Shown here: one piece after another, positions 48,969 to 57,120 of the stretch | Layout: every line of letters starts with the position of its first letter | Numbering within the stretch: position 1 is the stretch's first letter | Origin: Candidatus Iainarchaeum sp. | GTDB taxonomy: Archaea; Iainarchaeota; Iainarchaeia; Iainarchaeales; JAGVWC01 | NCBI GenBank assembly: GCA_018304465.1 | Contig: JAGVWC010000010.1 | Location: forward strand, 62,001 to 126,000 | Length of the DNA stretch: 64,000 bases | Reading direction: 5' to 3' | Notes under the pieces: model-generated | The model's input: only the letters and a program-made list of their open reading frames with translations | What the model was told of the DNA's origin: nothing | Database searches by the model: none | Made by a program: the position numbers and the translations under genes

Positions 48969-49718
48969 ATGACACGGTCCATTTTCAAAAAAATCATCGC
49001 TTTGCGCACACCGCTTCGCGGAATGGTTCCAAAAATCCGAATCCAATACCTCGTCCCGGCCAAAACCGCGTTTGGAAGACGAATTCGTCGCCTGGACCGA
49101 TCACAGCCATCGCATAGCCGCGAACTGGCCACCCGAAAAATCGTGTTGCCGATGGCCAAAACCATTTTGGGTTCGTACATGGCGGGATTATTGTTGGTCG
49201 GAAGCGCGCAAACCAGCATCCGCGCGGCGCAACACAATCCGATTCTTCGCTTGTCCAAAAAAGAAGAAAGCGACGTCGACTTGGTCGTTGTGTCCCCTCA
49301 CCGATGCGACTCCTTCGAATTCTTGAATCGATTCCACCGGTTTTCAAAAGCGGTTCACGAAACGTTTTTGCAACACGGAATTCCGTTCGAACCCCACGTC
49401 ATGTACCGGTTGCTTCGACACCCGCCGCGCTCAATTGAAGCGGTCCGGCAGCTCGAGCTCGTGCCGCCCGACGGACCGCGGTTGAAAAACCGCCTCAAAA
49501 GCCCGTTTCAAATTATTTACGGAAAAGAACTTCAGCTTGCCGTAAACGAATTTTTTTCGACCGAAGAACAAGACGAGGTTCGATTGCAGATGATCCAGCG
49601 AAAAATGAAAAAACTTCCGTTCAAAGTCAAACGACGCGCCAAGCGCAAGGCCCTAAACGAAGCCGTCCGAAAAATCCAGAACCGAAGACGCGTCCAACGC
49701 GCAAACGGCGAACAATAA
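48969..49718 (+). CDS. predicted nucleotidyltransferase-fold protein
   Basis: A 249-residue protein. GLLLVGSAQTSIRAA followed about 20 residues later by EESDVDLVVVSPHRCDSF matches the G-S ... D-x-D active-site pattern of the pol-beta nucleotidyltransferase fold. The N- and C-termini are strongly basic (KVKRRAKRKALNEAVRKIQNRRRVQR), suggesting RNA binding. Starts five bases after the Cgi121 stop, so co-transcribed; a tRNA-related job is inference. Confidence 0.6.
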   Translation: MTRSIFKKIIALRTPLRGMVPKIRIQYLVPAKTAFGRRIRRLDRSQPSHSRELATRKIVLPMAKTILGSYMAGLLLVGSAQTSIRAAQHNPILRLSKKEESDVDLVVVSPHRCDSFEFLNRFHRFSKAVHETFLQHGIPFEPHVMYRLLRHPPRSIEAVRQLELVPPDGPRLKNRLKSPFQIIYGKELQLAVNEFFSTEEQDEVRLQMIQRKMKKLPFKVKRRAKRKALNEAVRKIQNRRRVQRANGEQ

Positions 49719-49737
49719 ATCACGATTCGTCTTCAAC

Positions 49738-52065
49738 CTATTCTTCGGCCGCATCGTCCGGCGTGTCGGATTCGGTTTTTTCTTCCGCAGGGCTTTCCAC
49801 GGAAACGGTTTTTTCCGCGCCTGTTTCCTCCGAAAACTTCGCGTTTATGAGTTTGACGATTTTTTTCGCTTTTTTTTCACCCATGTTGTCGACGGCCTGC
49901 AATTCTTTTTCGGACGCGTTCACGATGGACTTGATGGATTTGAAATGACCAAGCAAAGATTTGGCCATGGTGGGACCCACCATTGGAAACGATTCCACGA
50001 CGAACTGCTGGAGTTCGGGCGTGGTAAGGCCTTTGCGGCCGGTGCGGATGCGGAGGTCTTTTTCTTTGCCGTGCTGCTCGCGCTTCGCGGTTATGTATAC
50101 GATTTCAGCGGTTTCTTTCGCGCTTCGCGACAACAAAATCGGCACGCGATAATTGACCGCGATCGAAGACAACGCCCCCATGATCGCGTTCTTGTGAATG
50201 TTTCGAAGCGAATACAAATCGTCAATGTTTCCTTCCAGAATCAAAAACGAACTTCGGTACGATTCGAGCATTGACACCAACTGGCCAAACAACCGCCCGT
50301 CAATCATGCTTTCCAAAAAATCTTCCACGGTTTTGCGCTCGATGCACACTTCGTCCGACACGACATAATCCCCGACTTCCAATTGTTTTGCCGTGATCAA
50401 TGCGCCCAGTTCCACGAGTTCGCGAATCACGGAGCTTGCTTGTTCGCGATGATCCACAAACACCAACACCTTGTCCGAGGCGCCACTTGCGAATTTGTGC
50501 AACGTGGTTTGCTTTTCGCCTTGCGGAAGAATCGAATCCTTTGTTTTTTTCATGGACTTTAACGTGGCCAGCATTTGTTTTTCCTTGGCTTGGCTTGACC
50601 AGTAATACGCTTCGTCCCGCACGCATTTTCCGTCCTGGATTCTTCCCGTGCGGCCGCGACGCTGAATCATCCGAATTTCGCTTGGAACGGGTTCGTAAAA
50701 CACCACCAAATCCACGCTGGGGATATCCAACCCTTCTTCCGCGACACTGGACCCAACAAGCACGTTAAATCCCCCGTTCCGAAACTGGTCAATGGCCGCG
50801 ATCTGTTCTTTTTGCGTCATCCCTTTTTCGTTTTCGCGCGCGGCTTGACCCACGAACCGCATGGGTTTCAATCCGTTCGAACGCGATTCGATCAGGCGAA
50901 CCAATCCGCGCACGGAATCGCGGTAATGATTGAACACGATGATTTTCGAATCCGGTTTTTCCGCCAACTGGTTTTCCAGCACCTCGATCAGACGGGTTTG
51001 TTTGGGATGCTCAATGTTTTCCGCCAAGAGTTTTTCCACCAACGACTGCGATTTTTGAATGCGCTCATCGTTTAACAGACTCTTTAACGCTTTCGACGCG
51101 CCGCTGTGCGTGGCTTCGATCCGCATTTTTTCAAAATACTCGTGCACCGCCGCCACGCCTTGGGTTTCGAGCAAGGTTTCCGCGTGACCGACTTTAAGCA
51201 ACGCCGCGAGTTTTGAAATCGCGGAAAACAACGCGGGGTTCCGACCCGGGTTTTTCGACAAATCGTTTCGAATCTGGGACTGCAAACCCAACAACTCGGT
51301 TCGACGCAAGACATTGGGCGCCATGTTTCTGGCCAACCCCAGTTTTTTCAAAAACAACAACTGGTCTTTTTGAAATTCCCGCAACAAGCCCTTGATCGTC
51401 AAAAACGATTCCGGCAAATCCACCATGATCCAATCCATGTGAATCTGATTCGAATGGGCGACTACGTCGGCATCGCCGCGCGTCTTGATCTCCACGTTTT
51501 TGATGAAAAGATTCCGGCATACGTCCTGTATTTTTTCGGAGTTTCCGCCCGGAGACGCGGTTAACCCCAAAATAATGCCGTGTTCGTTTTGCTTGACGAA
51601 TTGTTTGGCCAAAAAAACGTAACTGTATTCGCCGACCGCGCGATGACACTCGTCAAACACCACCAAGGAAAAATTTTTGAGCGAACAGTGGCCATTGATC
51701 ACGTCGTTTTCAATGACTTGCGGCGTCGCGGAAACAATCACGGACAAATCAATGATTTTTTTTCGTTTTTCCGGCGGAGTCGAGCCCGTCAACAACCCGA
51801 TTTGGTCCGACGGCAAGTCCATGACGCGCAAAAACGTTTCCTGATGCTGAACCGCCAATGGTTTGGTGGGCGAAACAATCAAAATTTTTTGCAAGGGCTT
51901 TGATTTTAACAGTTCATTGGCAACCAGGGCCGCGACAATGGTTTTTCCTAACGCGGTCGGTGCGACCACGAGCGAGTTTCCTTTTTCCAACACTTGCGCG
52001 GCCAGCACCTGCTGGTACAACCGCGGTTCAATGGCGCCTGCTTTCAAAAACGTGGCCTGGGTCAT
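49738..52065 (-). CDS. hef: Hef/FANCM-family DNA helicase-nuclease
   Basis: A 775-residue protein. The SF2 helicase part has Walker A VVAPTALGKT (Ala where Gly is usual) near residue 37, DEAH-like VVFDECHRAVG, LGLTASPGG (motif III) and QRRGRTGRIQDG (motif VI). The C-terminal ERCC4/XPF nuclease has VFVDHREQASSVIREL, EVGDYVVSDEVCIERKTVEDF (ERKxxxD) and a HhH2 tail (FPMVGPTMAKSLLGHF; VDNMGEKKAKKIVKLI). Processes stalled replication forks and flaps. ATG at 52065. Confidence 0.95.
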   Translation of the reverse strand: MTQATFLKAGAIEPRLYQQVLAAQVLEKGNSLVVAPTALGKTIVAALVANELLKSKPLQKILIVSPTKPLAVQHQETFLRVMDLPSDQIGLLTGSTPPEKRKKIIDLSVIVSATPQVIENDVINGHCSLKNFSLVVFDECHRAVGEYSYVFLAKQFVKQNEHGIILGLTASPGGNSEKIQDVCRNLFIKNVEIKTRGDADVVAHSNQIHMDWIMVDLPESFLTIKGLLREFQKDQLLFLKKLGLARNMAPNVLRRTELLGLQSQIRNDLSKNPGRNPALFSAISKLAALLKVGHAETLLETQGVAAVHEYFEKMRIEATHSGASKALKSLLNDERIQKSQSLVEKLLAENIEHPKQTRLIEVLENQLAEKPDSKIIVFNHYRDSVRGLVRLIESRSNGLKPMRFVGQAARENEKGMTQKEQIAAIDQFRNGGFNVLVGSSVAEEGLDIPSVDLVVFYEPVPSEIRMIQRRGRTGRIQDGKCVRDEAYYWSSQAKEKQMLATLKSMKKTKDSILPQGEKQTTLHKFASGASDKVLVFVDHREQASSVIRELVELGALITAKQLEVGDYVVSDEVCIERKTVEDFLESMIDGRLFGQLVSMLESYRSSFLILEGNIDDLYSLRNIHKNAIMGALSSIAVNYRVPILLSRSAKETAEIVYITAKREQHGKEKDLRIRTGRKGLTTPELQQFVVESFPMVGPTMAKSLLGHFKSIKSIVNASEKELQAVDNMGEKKAKKIVKLINAKFSEETGAEKTVSVESPAEEKTESDTPDDAAEE

Positions 52066-52209
52066 TCTACAAAGAGGATTCAAAAAATGCTTATTAAATG
52101 GAACTTGGGAATCTTGCCGGTAAAAAAGGGTTTTACAGCCTTTTCAGACCAAAAGCAACGATTCTTAAGCGTTTTGATCCAAAATAAGTAACAAAGGGGG
52201 AATTTTTTC

Positions 52210-52419
52210 GTGGGAGAACTACCTATCGCCGCGGTTGACCGTATCATCCGCAAAGCAGGGGCCGATCGGGTCAGCGAAGACGCCGCCGCCGCACTGGCCG
52301 AAATTCTCGAAGAACGCGGAATCGAAATCGGAAAACAAGCCGTGCAACTCGCCAATCACGCCAATCGCAAAACCATTACGGACGCCGATATTCGCCTTGC
52401 GGTCAAGGGAATGCATTAA
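52210..52419 (+). CDS. hmf: archaeal histone
   Basis: A 69-residue histone with no tails: LPIAAVDRIIRKAGADRVSEDAAAALAEILEERGIEIGKQAVQLANHANRKTITDADIRLAV, matching HMf/HpyA-type histones including R-K-T-I-T-x-x-D-I. The start is GTG at 52210, preceded by AAAGGGGGAA. Wraps or bends DNA as dimers and tetramers. Confidence 0.97.
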   Translation: MGELPIAAVDRIIRKAGADRVSEDAAAALAEILEERGIEIGKQAVQLANHANRKTITDADIRLAVKGMH

Positions 52420-52443
52420 TTCCGAACAAAACCAAGTTTGATG

Positions 52444-53160
52444 CTATCGCGTACTCAGGCTTTGCCACAGAATCTCGTCCTTGTTTTTGACGACAATCCC
52501 GTCTTCCGTGATTTCCAACGGATGCACTTTTTTGGAATGATTGGTTCCACGCATTTTTCGCACGAAAATTCCGCGGTTAGGCGGAACGAAATACAACGCG
52601 ATGATTCCATCCGCCACGTATTGTTCCACGTTAAACGAACCGAATTCGTTTTTATCGCCGCTGGTTTCCGCGGTCAACAAGGTGGTGCAACCGAGTTTTT
52701 TGACTTCGGACAAAAACTGGAAAATCGTGTTCCGCAAAGTTCCGCGGTCGTCGATCCACATGCCCATGGCCGTTACCGAATCGATCACGAGGCGCTTGGC
52801 ACCGATTTCCTTGACCATGTTTCCGATTAACGTCAGTTGTTCTTCGACTTGCATGGAAACATCGGCTTTGGTATCGAATTGCACGCGTTCAATGCGCACC
52901 AGATTCTTGTCTTGCAGCGCTTTGAAATTCCATTTGAAATTCTGCATGTCCCAGACAATGTTTTGAATGTCGGTCTGCGCGGTAATGAAAATACCCGGTT
53001 CGCGCAACTGCGCGGCGCCGTTGTAAATGAACTGCTGGGCCAGAATCGTTTTTCCACACCCCGGTCCGCCCGCCAACACGACGCTGGCATTACGCGGAAT
53101 TCCACCGTCCAAAATTTCGTCTAATCCCGGAATCCCGGTTTTAACCCGATCAATCACCAT
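52444..53160 (-). CDS. KaiC-like RecA-superfamily ATPase
   Basis: A 238-residue KaiC homologue: VKTGIPGLDEILDGGIPRNASVVLAGGPGCGKTILA (Walker A GGPGCGKT), RLVIDSVTAMG (Walker B), and VADGIIALYF with GIFVRKMRGTNH near the C-terminus. Related to the 24.5 kb paralogue. It is adjacent to, and divergent from, the filament-like operon at 53.3 kb, where archaeal filament systems use a KaiC-like ArlH; that link is inference. Confidence 0.85.
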   Translation of the reverse strand: MVIDRVKTGIPGLDEILDGGIPRNASVVLAGGPGCGKTILAQQFIYNGAAQLREPGIFITAQTDIQNIVWDMQNFKWNFKALQDKNLVRIERVQFDTKADVSMQVEEQLTLIGNMVKEIGAKRLVIDSVTAMGMWIDDRGTLRNTIFQFLSEVKKLGCTTLLTAETSGDKNEFGSFNVEQYVADGIIALYFVPPNRGIFVRKMRGTNHSKKVHPLEITEDGIVVKNKDEILWQSLSTR

Positions 53161-53306
53161 TTCATCACCCGTTTCCTGTTAACAATAATCGTTCGAAATA
53201 TAAAAACCTTTTTAATGGCGAAAAAAACCGTTTTTCGAAAACACGAAGTAAACATTTTTATATTCGAAACCCCTTATTTTGGTCAATTCAAAGAGAGGGA
53301 CTTGGA

Positions 53307-53885
53307 ATGAATAAGAAAGGAATGGACATGGCAATCCAGATTTTTGTCGTTTTATTCGTACTCTTGGCGGTCGCCATGCTGGTACTACGACTGGTTTCGG
53401 AACAAACCCAGTCCCAAATCAAAGTCATCAACGAAGAAGCCAAAAAAGCCGAAATGTCCAAGATCAAAGCCGAATGCGACCAAGCCTGCGTCAATTGTGA
53501 CAGCCCCCAGGCCCAAGTGGGGTTTTGTCTAAAACTCATTCAATCCAGTTTATTCGAAGCCAAAGGCGCCATGGATTTTGACGGCGACGGCTTTGCCAAC
53601 GCGTACGTGGAAGAACAAGTCGGACAATACACCGGCGGACTCTACGGATTATGCGAAGACCAGATTTACTGCTCGCAAATTTCGCCCTGTAAATGCGGAA
53701 ACCGCACCTTGGACATGCGCAATTGCTTTAACGTGATCTGCGACTATTGGGAAAAACAAGGCGCGGACATTCCGATGCTGATGCAAAAATTCTTTCCGGC
53801 CCCCACCTGTGATATGAGCGACGAGGAACTCCAACGCCACTGGATCGTGAATTACCAGCAACTTATGTCCTGCGGAAGCGCGTAA
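53307..53885 (+). CDS. pilin-like protein 1 with Cys-rich ectodomain
   Basis: A 192-residue protein starting MNKKGMDMAIQIFVVLFVLLAVAMLVL: KKGMD followed by a hydrophobic helix is the class III (type IV pilin-like) signal. The ectodomain has about twelve Cys and MDFDGDGFANAYVEE, an EF-hand or dockerin-type D-x-D-x-D-G loop. First gene of a six-gene operon. Confidence 0.7.
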   Translation: MNKKGMDMAIQIFVVLFVLLAVAMLVLRLVSEQTQSQIKVINEEAKKAEMSKIKAECDQACVNCDSPQAQVGFCLKLIQSSLFEAKGAMDFDGDGFANAYVEEQVGQYTGGLYGLCEDQIYCSQISPCKCGNRTLDMRNCFNVICDYWEKQGADIPMLMQKFFPAPTCDMSDEELQRHWIVNYQQLMSCGSA

Positions 53886-53900
53886 TGATTCCTTGATTTT

Positions 53901-54320
53901 ATGGAACAAGCCATTTGGTTTTATGTGGGCATCATCGGAGCCATTGTCGGACTCGGATTACTGGCCTCGGTCGTTTTGATCAACGAAAACGCGTCCAAAC
54001 ACCAAGTCGCCCAGAACAGCATCCGGTTGCTCGAACAAAAATGCAATTTCGTCTGCAGTTCCGATTTAGATACCTTGCAATCGGTCGATGTCGAATTGTC
54101 CAGCGGAATGGTCATGTACAGCAATCAAACCGCGCTTTGCATCGCGCTTCAGGACAAGCAATACTGCCGCCCGTGCAACTGCAAAATAACCGATTCCAAC
54201 AACGCGAATTTTCGATTCGATTTGAACACGAGCGAAGCCGTCGAATTGTTTTCCACCCACACCTTCAACTGCAGCTTTGAAAAAAACATAGGCGGGGTTT
54301 TGCTTGCGTGCGCGGGGTAG
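53901..54320 (+). CDS. pilin-like protein 2
   Basis: A 139-residue protein with an N-terminal helix FYVGIIGAIVGLGLLASVVLI directly after a short MEQAIW, and an ectodomain with cysteines in CNFVCSSD and CRPCNC. Fifteen bases after the previous gene; overlaps the next by 17 bases. Family unknown. Confidence 0.6.
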   Translation: MEQAIWFYVGIIGAIVGLGLLASVVLINENASKHQVAQNSIRLLEQKCNFVCSSDLDTLQSVDVELSSGMVMYSNQTALCIALQDKQYCRPCNCKITDSNNANFRFDLNTSEAVELFSTHTFNCSFEKNIGGVLLACAG

Positions 54321-54693
54321 CTCGGTCATCCCGGTGTTCGTCTGGATCACGATCCTCATTGTCACGATCGCGGCAAGCTACTGGTACTTATCCAAATTTT
54401 CAAGCGAAAAAAACGATTTCGAAAAAATCCAAAACGATTTGACGATTTTACGCAAAATGGTGGACGACGGATGCCAATCCGTTTACTATCAAGTCAGCTT
54501 TAACCCCGTGACGGAAACCGGCGACTTGAACATCACCAAAAACGCGATCTGCATGAATCTTCGTACATTATCGCGCTGTCAAACCCCCGTGTGCGTACAC
54601 CCGCTCACCGATGCGAATATCAACCTTTCCGACATTCGACAAATCACCGTGATCAAAAATGACACCAACACGATTACCATCACCGCAAAATAA
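54304..54693 (+). CDS. pilin-like protein 3
   Basis: A 129-residue protein: short basic start (RARGSSVIP), membrane helix VFVWITILIVTIAASYWYL, then an ectodomain with four cysteines (VDDGCQSVYYQ, AICMNL, SRCQTPVCVHP). The start appears to be TTG at 54304, overlapping the previous gene by 17 bases. Confidence 0.6.
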   Translation: MRARGSSVIPVFVWITILIVTIAASYWYLSKFSSEKNDFEKIQNDLTILRKMVDDGCQSVYYQVSFNPVTETGDLNITKNAICMNLRTLSRCQTPVCVHPLTDANINLSDIRQITVIKNDTNTITITAK

Positions 54694-55141
54694 GGGAATC
54701 TTCGAAATTCTCTCCACATTTTTCCTAGTCATCACCATTCTCGTCGTGGTCATCGGACTGTTGTTCGTGAACGCGTTTGTCATCGGAAACGAAAACGAAG
54801 TATACCGAAAACTCGAAGTCCTCGACATCGCCAACGACGTCAAAAAAAGCGTCGCGGAATGCTTCGGCCCCATCACCCCCGCGAAAATGACGGACACCGC
54901 CTTAGGGGAACGCTGCTTGAACGCGATCAAAGCCGATGGCAAAAACCGCCTAAAAGGAATCAAAATCGAGGAACTAGAATTTCTTTCCTGCACCGCCCGA
55001 ACCGCGGAATTCGGATCCGCGACCAACTGCGCGCCGGACGGCGACCGATACGTTTTTTTGGTGCGCGTGGAAGAAGGCGCGATGTCGTGCGCCGCACGAC
55101 TCGAATTGTGTCTTCATAAAACCGGGGGGGTTCGTTCTTGA
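54659..55141 (+). CDS. pilin-like protein 4
   Basis: A 160-residue protein with an N-terminal helix GIFEILSTFFLVITILVVVIGLLFVNAFV and a Cys-containing ectodomain (AECFGPI, GERCLN, LSCTAR, SCAARLELCLH). Overlaps the previous gene by 35 bases and the vWA gene by 4 bases from TTG 55138. Confidence 0.6.
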   Translation: MTPTRLPSPQNKGIFEILSTFFLVITILVVVIGLLFVNAFVIGNENEVYRKLEVLDIANDVKKSVAECFGPITPAKMTDTALGERCLNAIKADGKNRLKGIKIEELEFLSCTARTAEFGSATNCAPDGDRYVFLVRVEEGAMSCAARLELCLHKTGGVRS

Positions 55142-55143
55142 CG

Positions 55144-57075
55144 ATGATATCCGACGTGATGTCCACCTTGGTGCTCGTGATATTGTTTTTGCTTGCCAGC
55201 GGCATCATTTTAAGCCAGAACACGACGTTTCTGCAAAACAACGCCCAGAATTCGTTTTCCGAATACCAATCCGAAAAATTATCCGCGGATTTTGAATCGA
55301 TTCTTGGAATCGACGAACCCGTTTCCCAAAAAAGCCTGGCGACGCTTTTGGGCGACGCCGTGTATTACCGAAAAATCAGTTTCAGTTATCACAACCCGAC
55401 GATCATCCCGAACGCCGACATCAATTCCTACTACAACGCGGACTCGAACCAGCTCAATATCCGGTCCGCGCTCGAAACCGTCATGGACAAGCTGTACGGA
55501 AAAAACAATTATTACCTTGAAATTTCCCCGAAACTGTTGGATCTGAGATTGTTTTTCGTGATCGACGGAAGCCCCAGTTTAAACAACGAAGCGGTGCAAC
55601 TCGTGGATTACGCCACGGGAATTCCGCGCATCGTCCGCCAATTCAAAGATTTGAACTACGGAGTGCACCCCAAAGTATTCATCATGGCCGGAGAACTGAT
55701 GCAATCCAATCCATGCCAGACATTCGAAGACAACAACATCAGCTGCGAATACGTGTACAAAGAACAGCTTTACAAAGGCGTCGCGACCCCCGGTTGGCTC
55801 GCGAAAAAAGTTGCCAACGGAAATTTTCTTTCCCAAGGAGACCAGTTCGCGGACCTCAATTTCGTTCATCCGATCGCGGCTAGCAACTGGACCGTGTCCA
55901 ACGACGAGTTCTTATCGGACGATCCGAACGCGACCACGAATCCCAACACGTTGTTTTACTGCACCTGGAAATACCTCGATTCGGTTCCCGGTCACATGGA
56001 TTTCAATTTTTCGTTCGCGCAAACCAACAGCACGAATAATTCGTACAAATCCGCAGTGTGGTTTTGGGTCAACGACCATCGATTCTCCAACGTGACCAAA
56101 GACCTCAATGTCGAGCGAAAACTCGTGTCGGGCTGGAACAAATTTTGCGTGGGATATTACACCGGCCGATCCGATTTGGGCGGAACACTCACCCCGTTTG
56201 TGCCGCGCGTCGATTACTCGGTTTCCGAAGAACGCCGCCAATCCAGCGTGTTTCCATTAAACGACTTGTACGCGTTTTTGGCGGGACCCACGTCTCCGGA
56301 CGCGAATCCAAGCCAAGCCATCGCACCGGATTTTAACGGATCGTTTTACGAAGACTGGGCATCCGGAAGCGCTTTTGCCGCCGCGAACGCCGCGCCCCAA
56401 AACCAGGCCACCATGACCATGATCATTCCCATCAGCGACGAATTATCCACGGGAAGCGAATCCGAAGAATGCCAAAACATCACGGATTTCGTCGAAAAAG
56501 GATTCTGCGAAGCCTGCAACAAGAATTATGCGTCCAGCGCCAACTACGGTTGTCCCGTGAACCGTTCCCAAAAAACCGTGGACTTCGCGGTTTCCGTGAT
56601 TCAACCCACGGGTTACTACGTGTTCCCGATTCTTGCCGACACCTGTGATATTCCCGCCTGGAAACCCGATGGACGCAACTGGTTTTGCAAGAAAAAAGGA
56701 TTCAATCCGTACGGCGGACAATGCGGAACCGATCCGTTGTGCGGCGAATGCTACGGACCCGATCCCCTGCAATGCCCGGGCCTTACCTTGAATTCCAGTT
56801 CGGTCGGATGCGACAAACTCGAATGCCGTGACGCCATCAAAACCCAAATGACGCAGTTAGCCACGGAAACCGGCGGCGAAATGATCGAACTCTCAAACCT
56901 AAACGAATTATCCGGAAAAATCGACACCAATATCCGCGGCTTGCTCGACAAATTCACGATCAAAATCGGGGTCCAGCGCCCCGATTCCGAACGATACAGT
57001 TATCACCGATTAATCCCCTTAAGCAACCGCTTATTCGCATCCGTCACGTTTTGGGTATACAACGAGCGCGAATAA
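55144..57075 (+). CDS. vWA-domain surface protein with N-terminal anchor
   Basis: A 643-residue protein: N-terminal helix DVMSTLVLVILFLLASGIIL, then a vWA-like domain with RLFFVIDGSPSLNNEAVQ (DxSxS MIDAS) near residue 150, a long beta-rich region, a Cys-rich block (CDIPAWKPDGRNWFCKKKG, CGTDPLCGECYGPDPLQC) and a return to the vWA end with ATETGGEMIELSNLNELSG. Such proteins occur in pilus tips and adhesins. ATG at 55144; TTG at 55138 also possible. Confidence 0.72.
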   Translation: MISDVMSTLVLVILFLLASGIILSQNTTFLQNNAQNSFSEYQSEKLSADFESILGIDEPVSQKSLATLLGDAVYYRKISFSYHNPTIIPNADINSYYNADSNQLNIRSALETVMDKLYGKNNYYLEISPKLLDLRLFFVIDGSPSLNNEAVQLVDYATGIPRIVRQFKDLNYGVHPKVFIMAGELMQSNPCQTFEDNNISCEYVYKEQLYKGVATPGWLAKKVANGNFLSQGDQFADLNFVHPIAASNWTVSNDEFLSDDPNATTNPNTLFYCTWKYLDSVPGHMDFNFSFAQTNSTNNSYKSAVWFWVNDHRFSNVTKDLNVERKLVSGWNKFCVGYYTGRSDLGGTLTPFVPRVDYSVSEERRQSSVFPLNDLYAFLAGPTSPDANPSQAIAPDFNGSFYEDWASGSAFAAANAAPQNQATMTMIIPISDELSTGSESEECQNITDFVEKGFCEACNKNYASSANYGCPVNRSQKTVDFAVSVIQPTGYYVFPILADTCDIPAWKPDGRNWFCKKKGFNPYGGQCGTDPLCGECYGPDPLQCPGLTLNSSSVGCDKLECRDAIKTQMTQLATETGGEMIELSNLNELSGKIDTNIRGLLDKFTIKIGVQRPDSERYSYHRLIPLSNRLFASVTFWVYNERE

Positions 57076-57120
57076 ACCCCTGACCAAAAGTATTTTAATC
57101 GGAAAGAACAGAAAGTAGCC

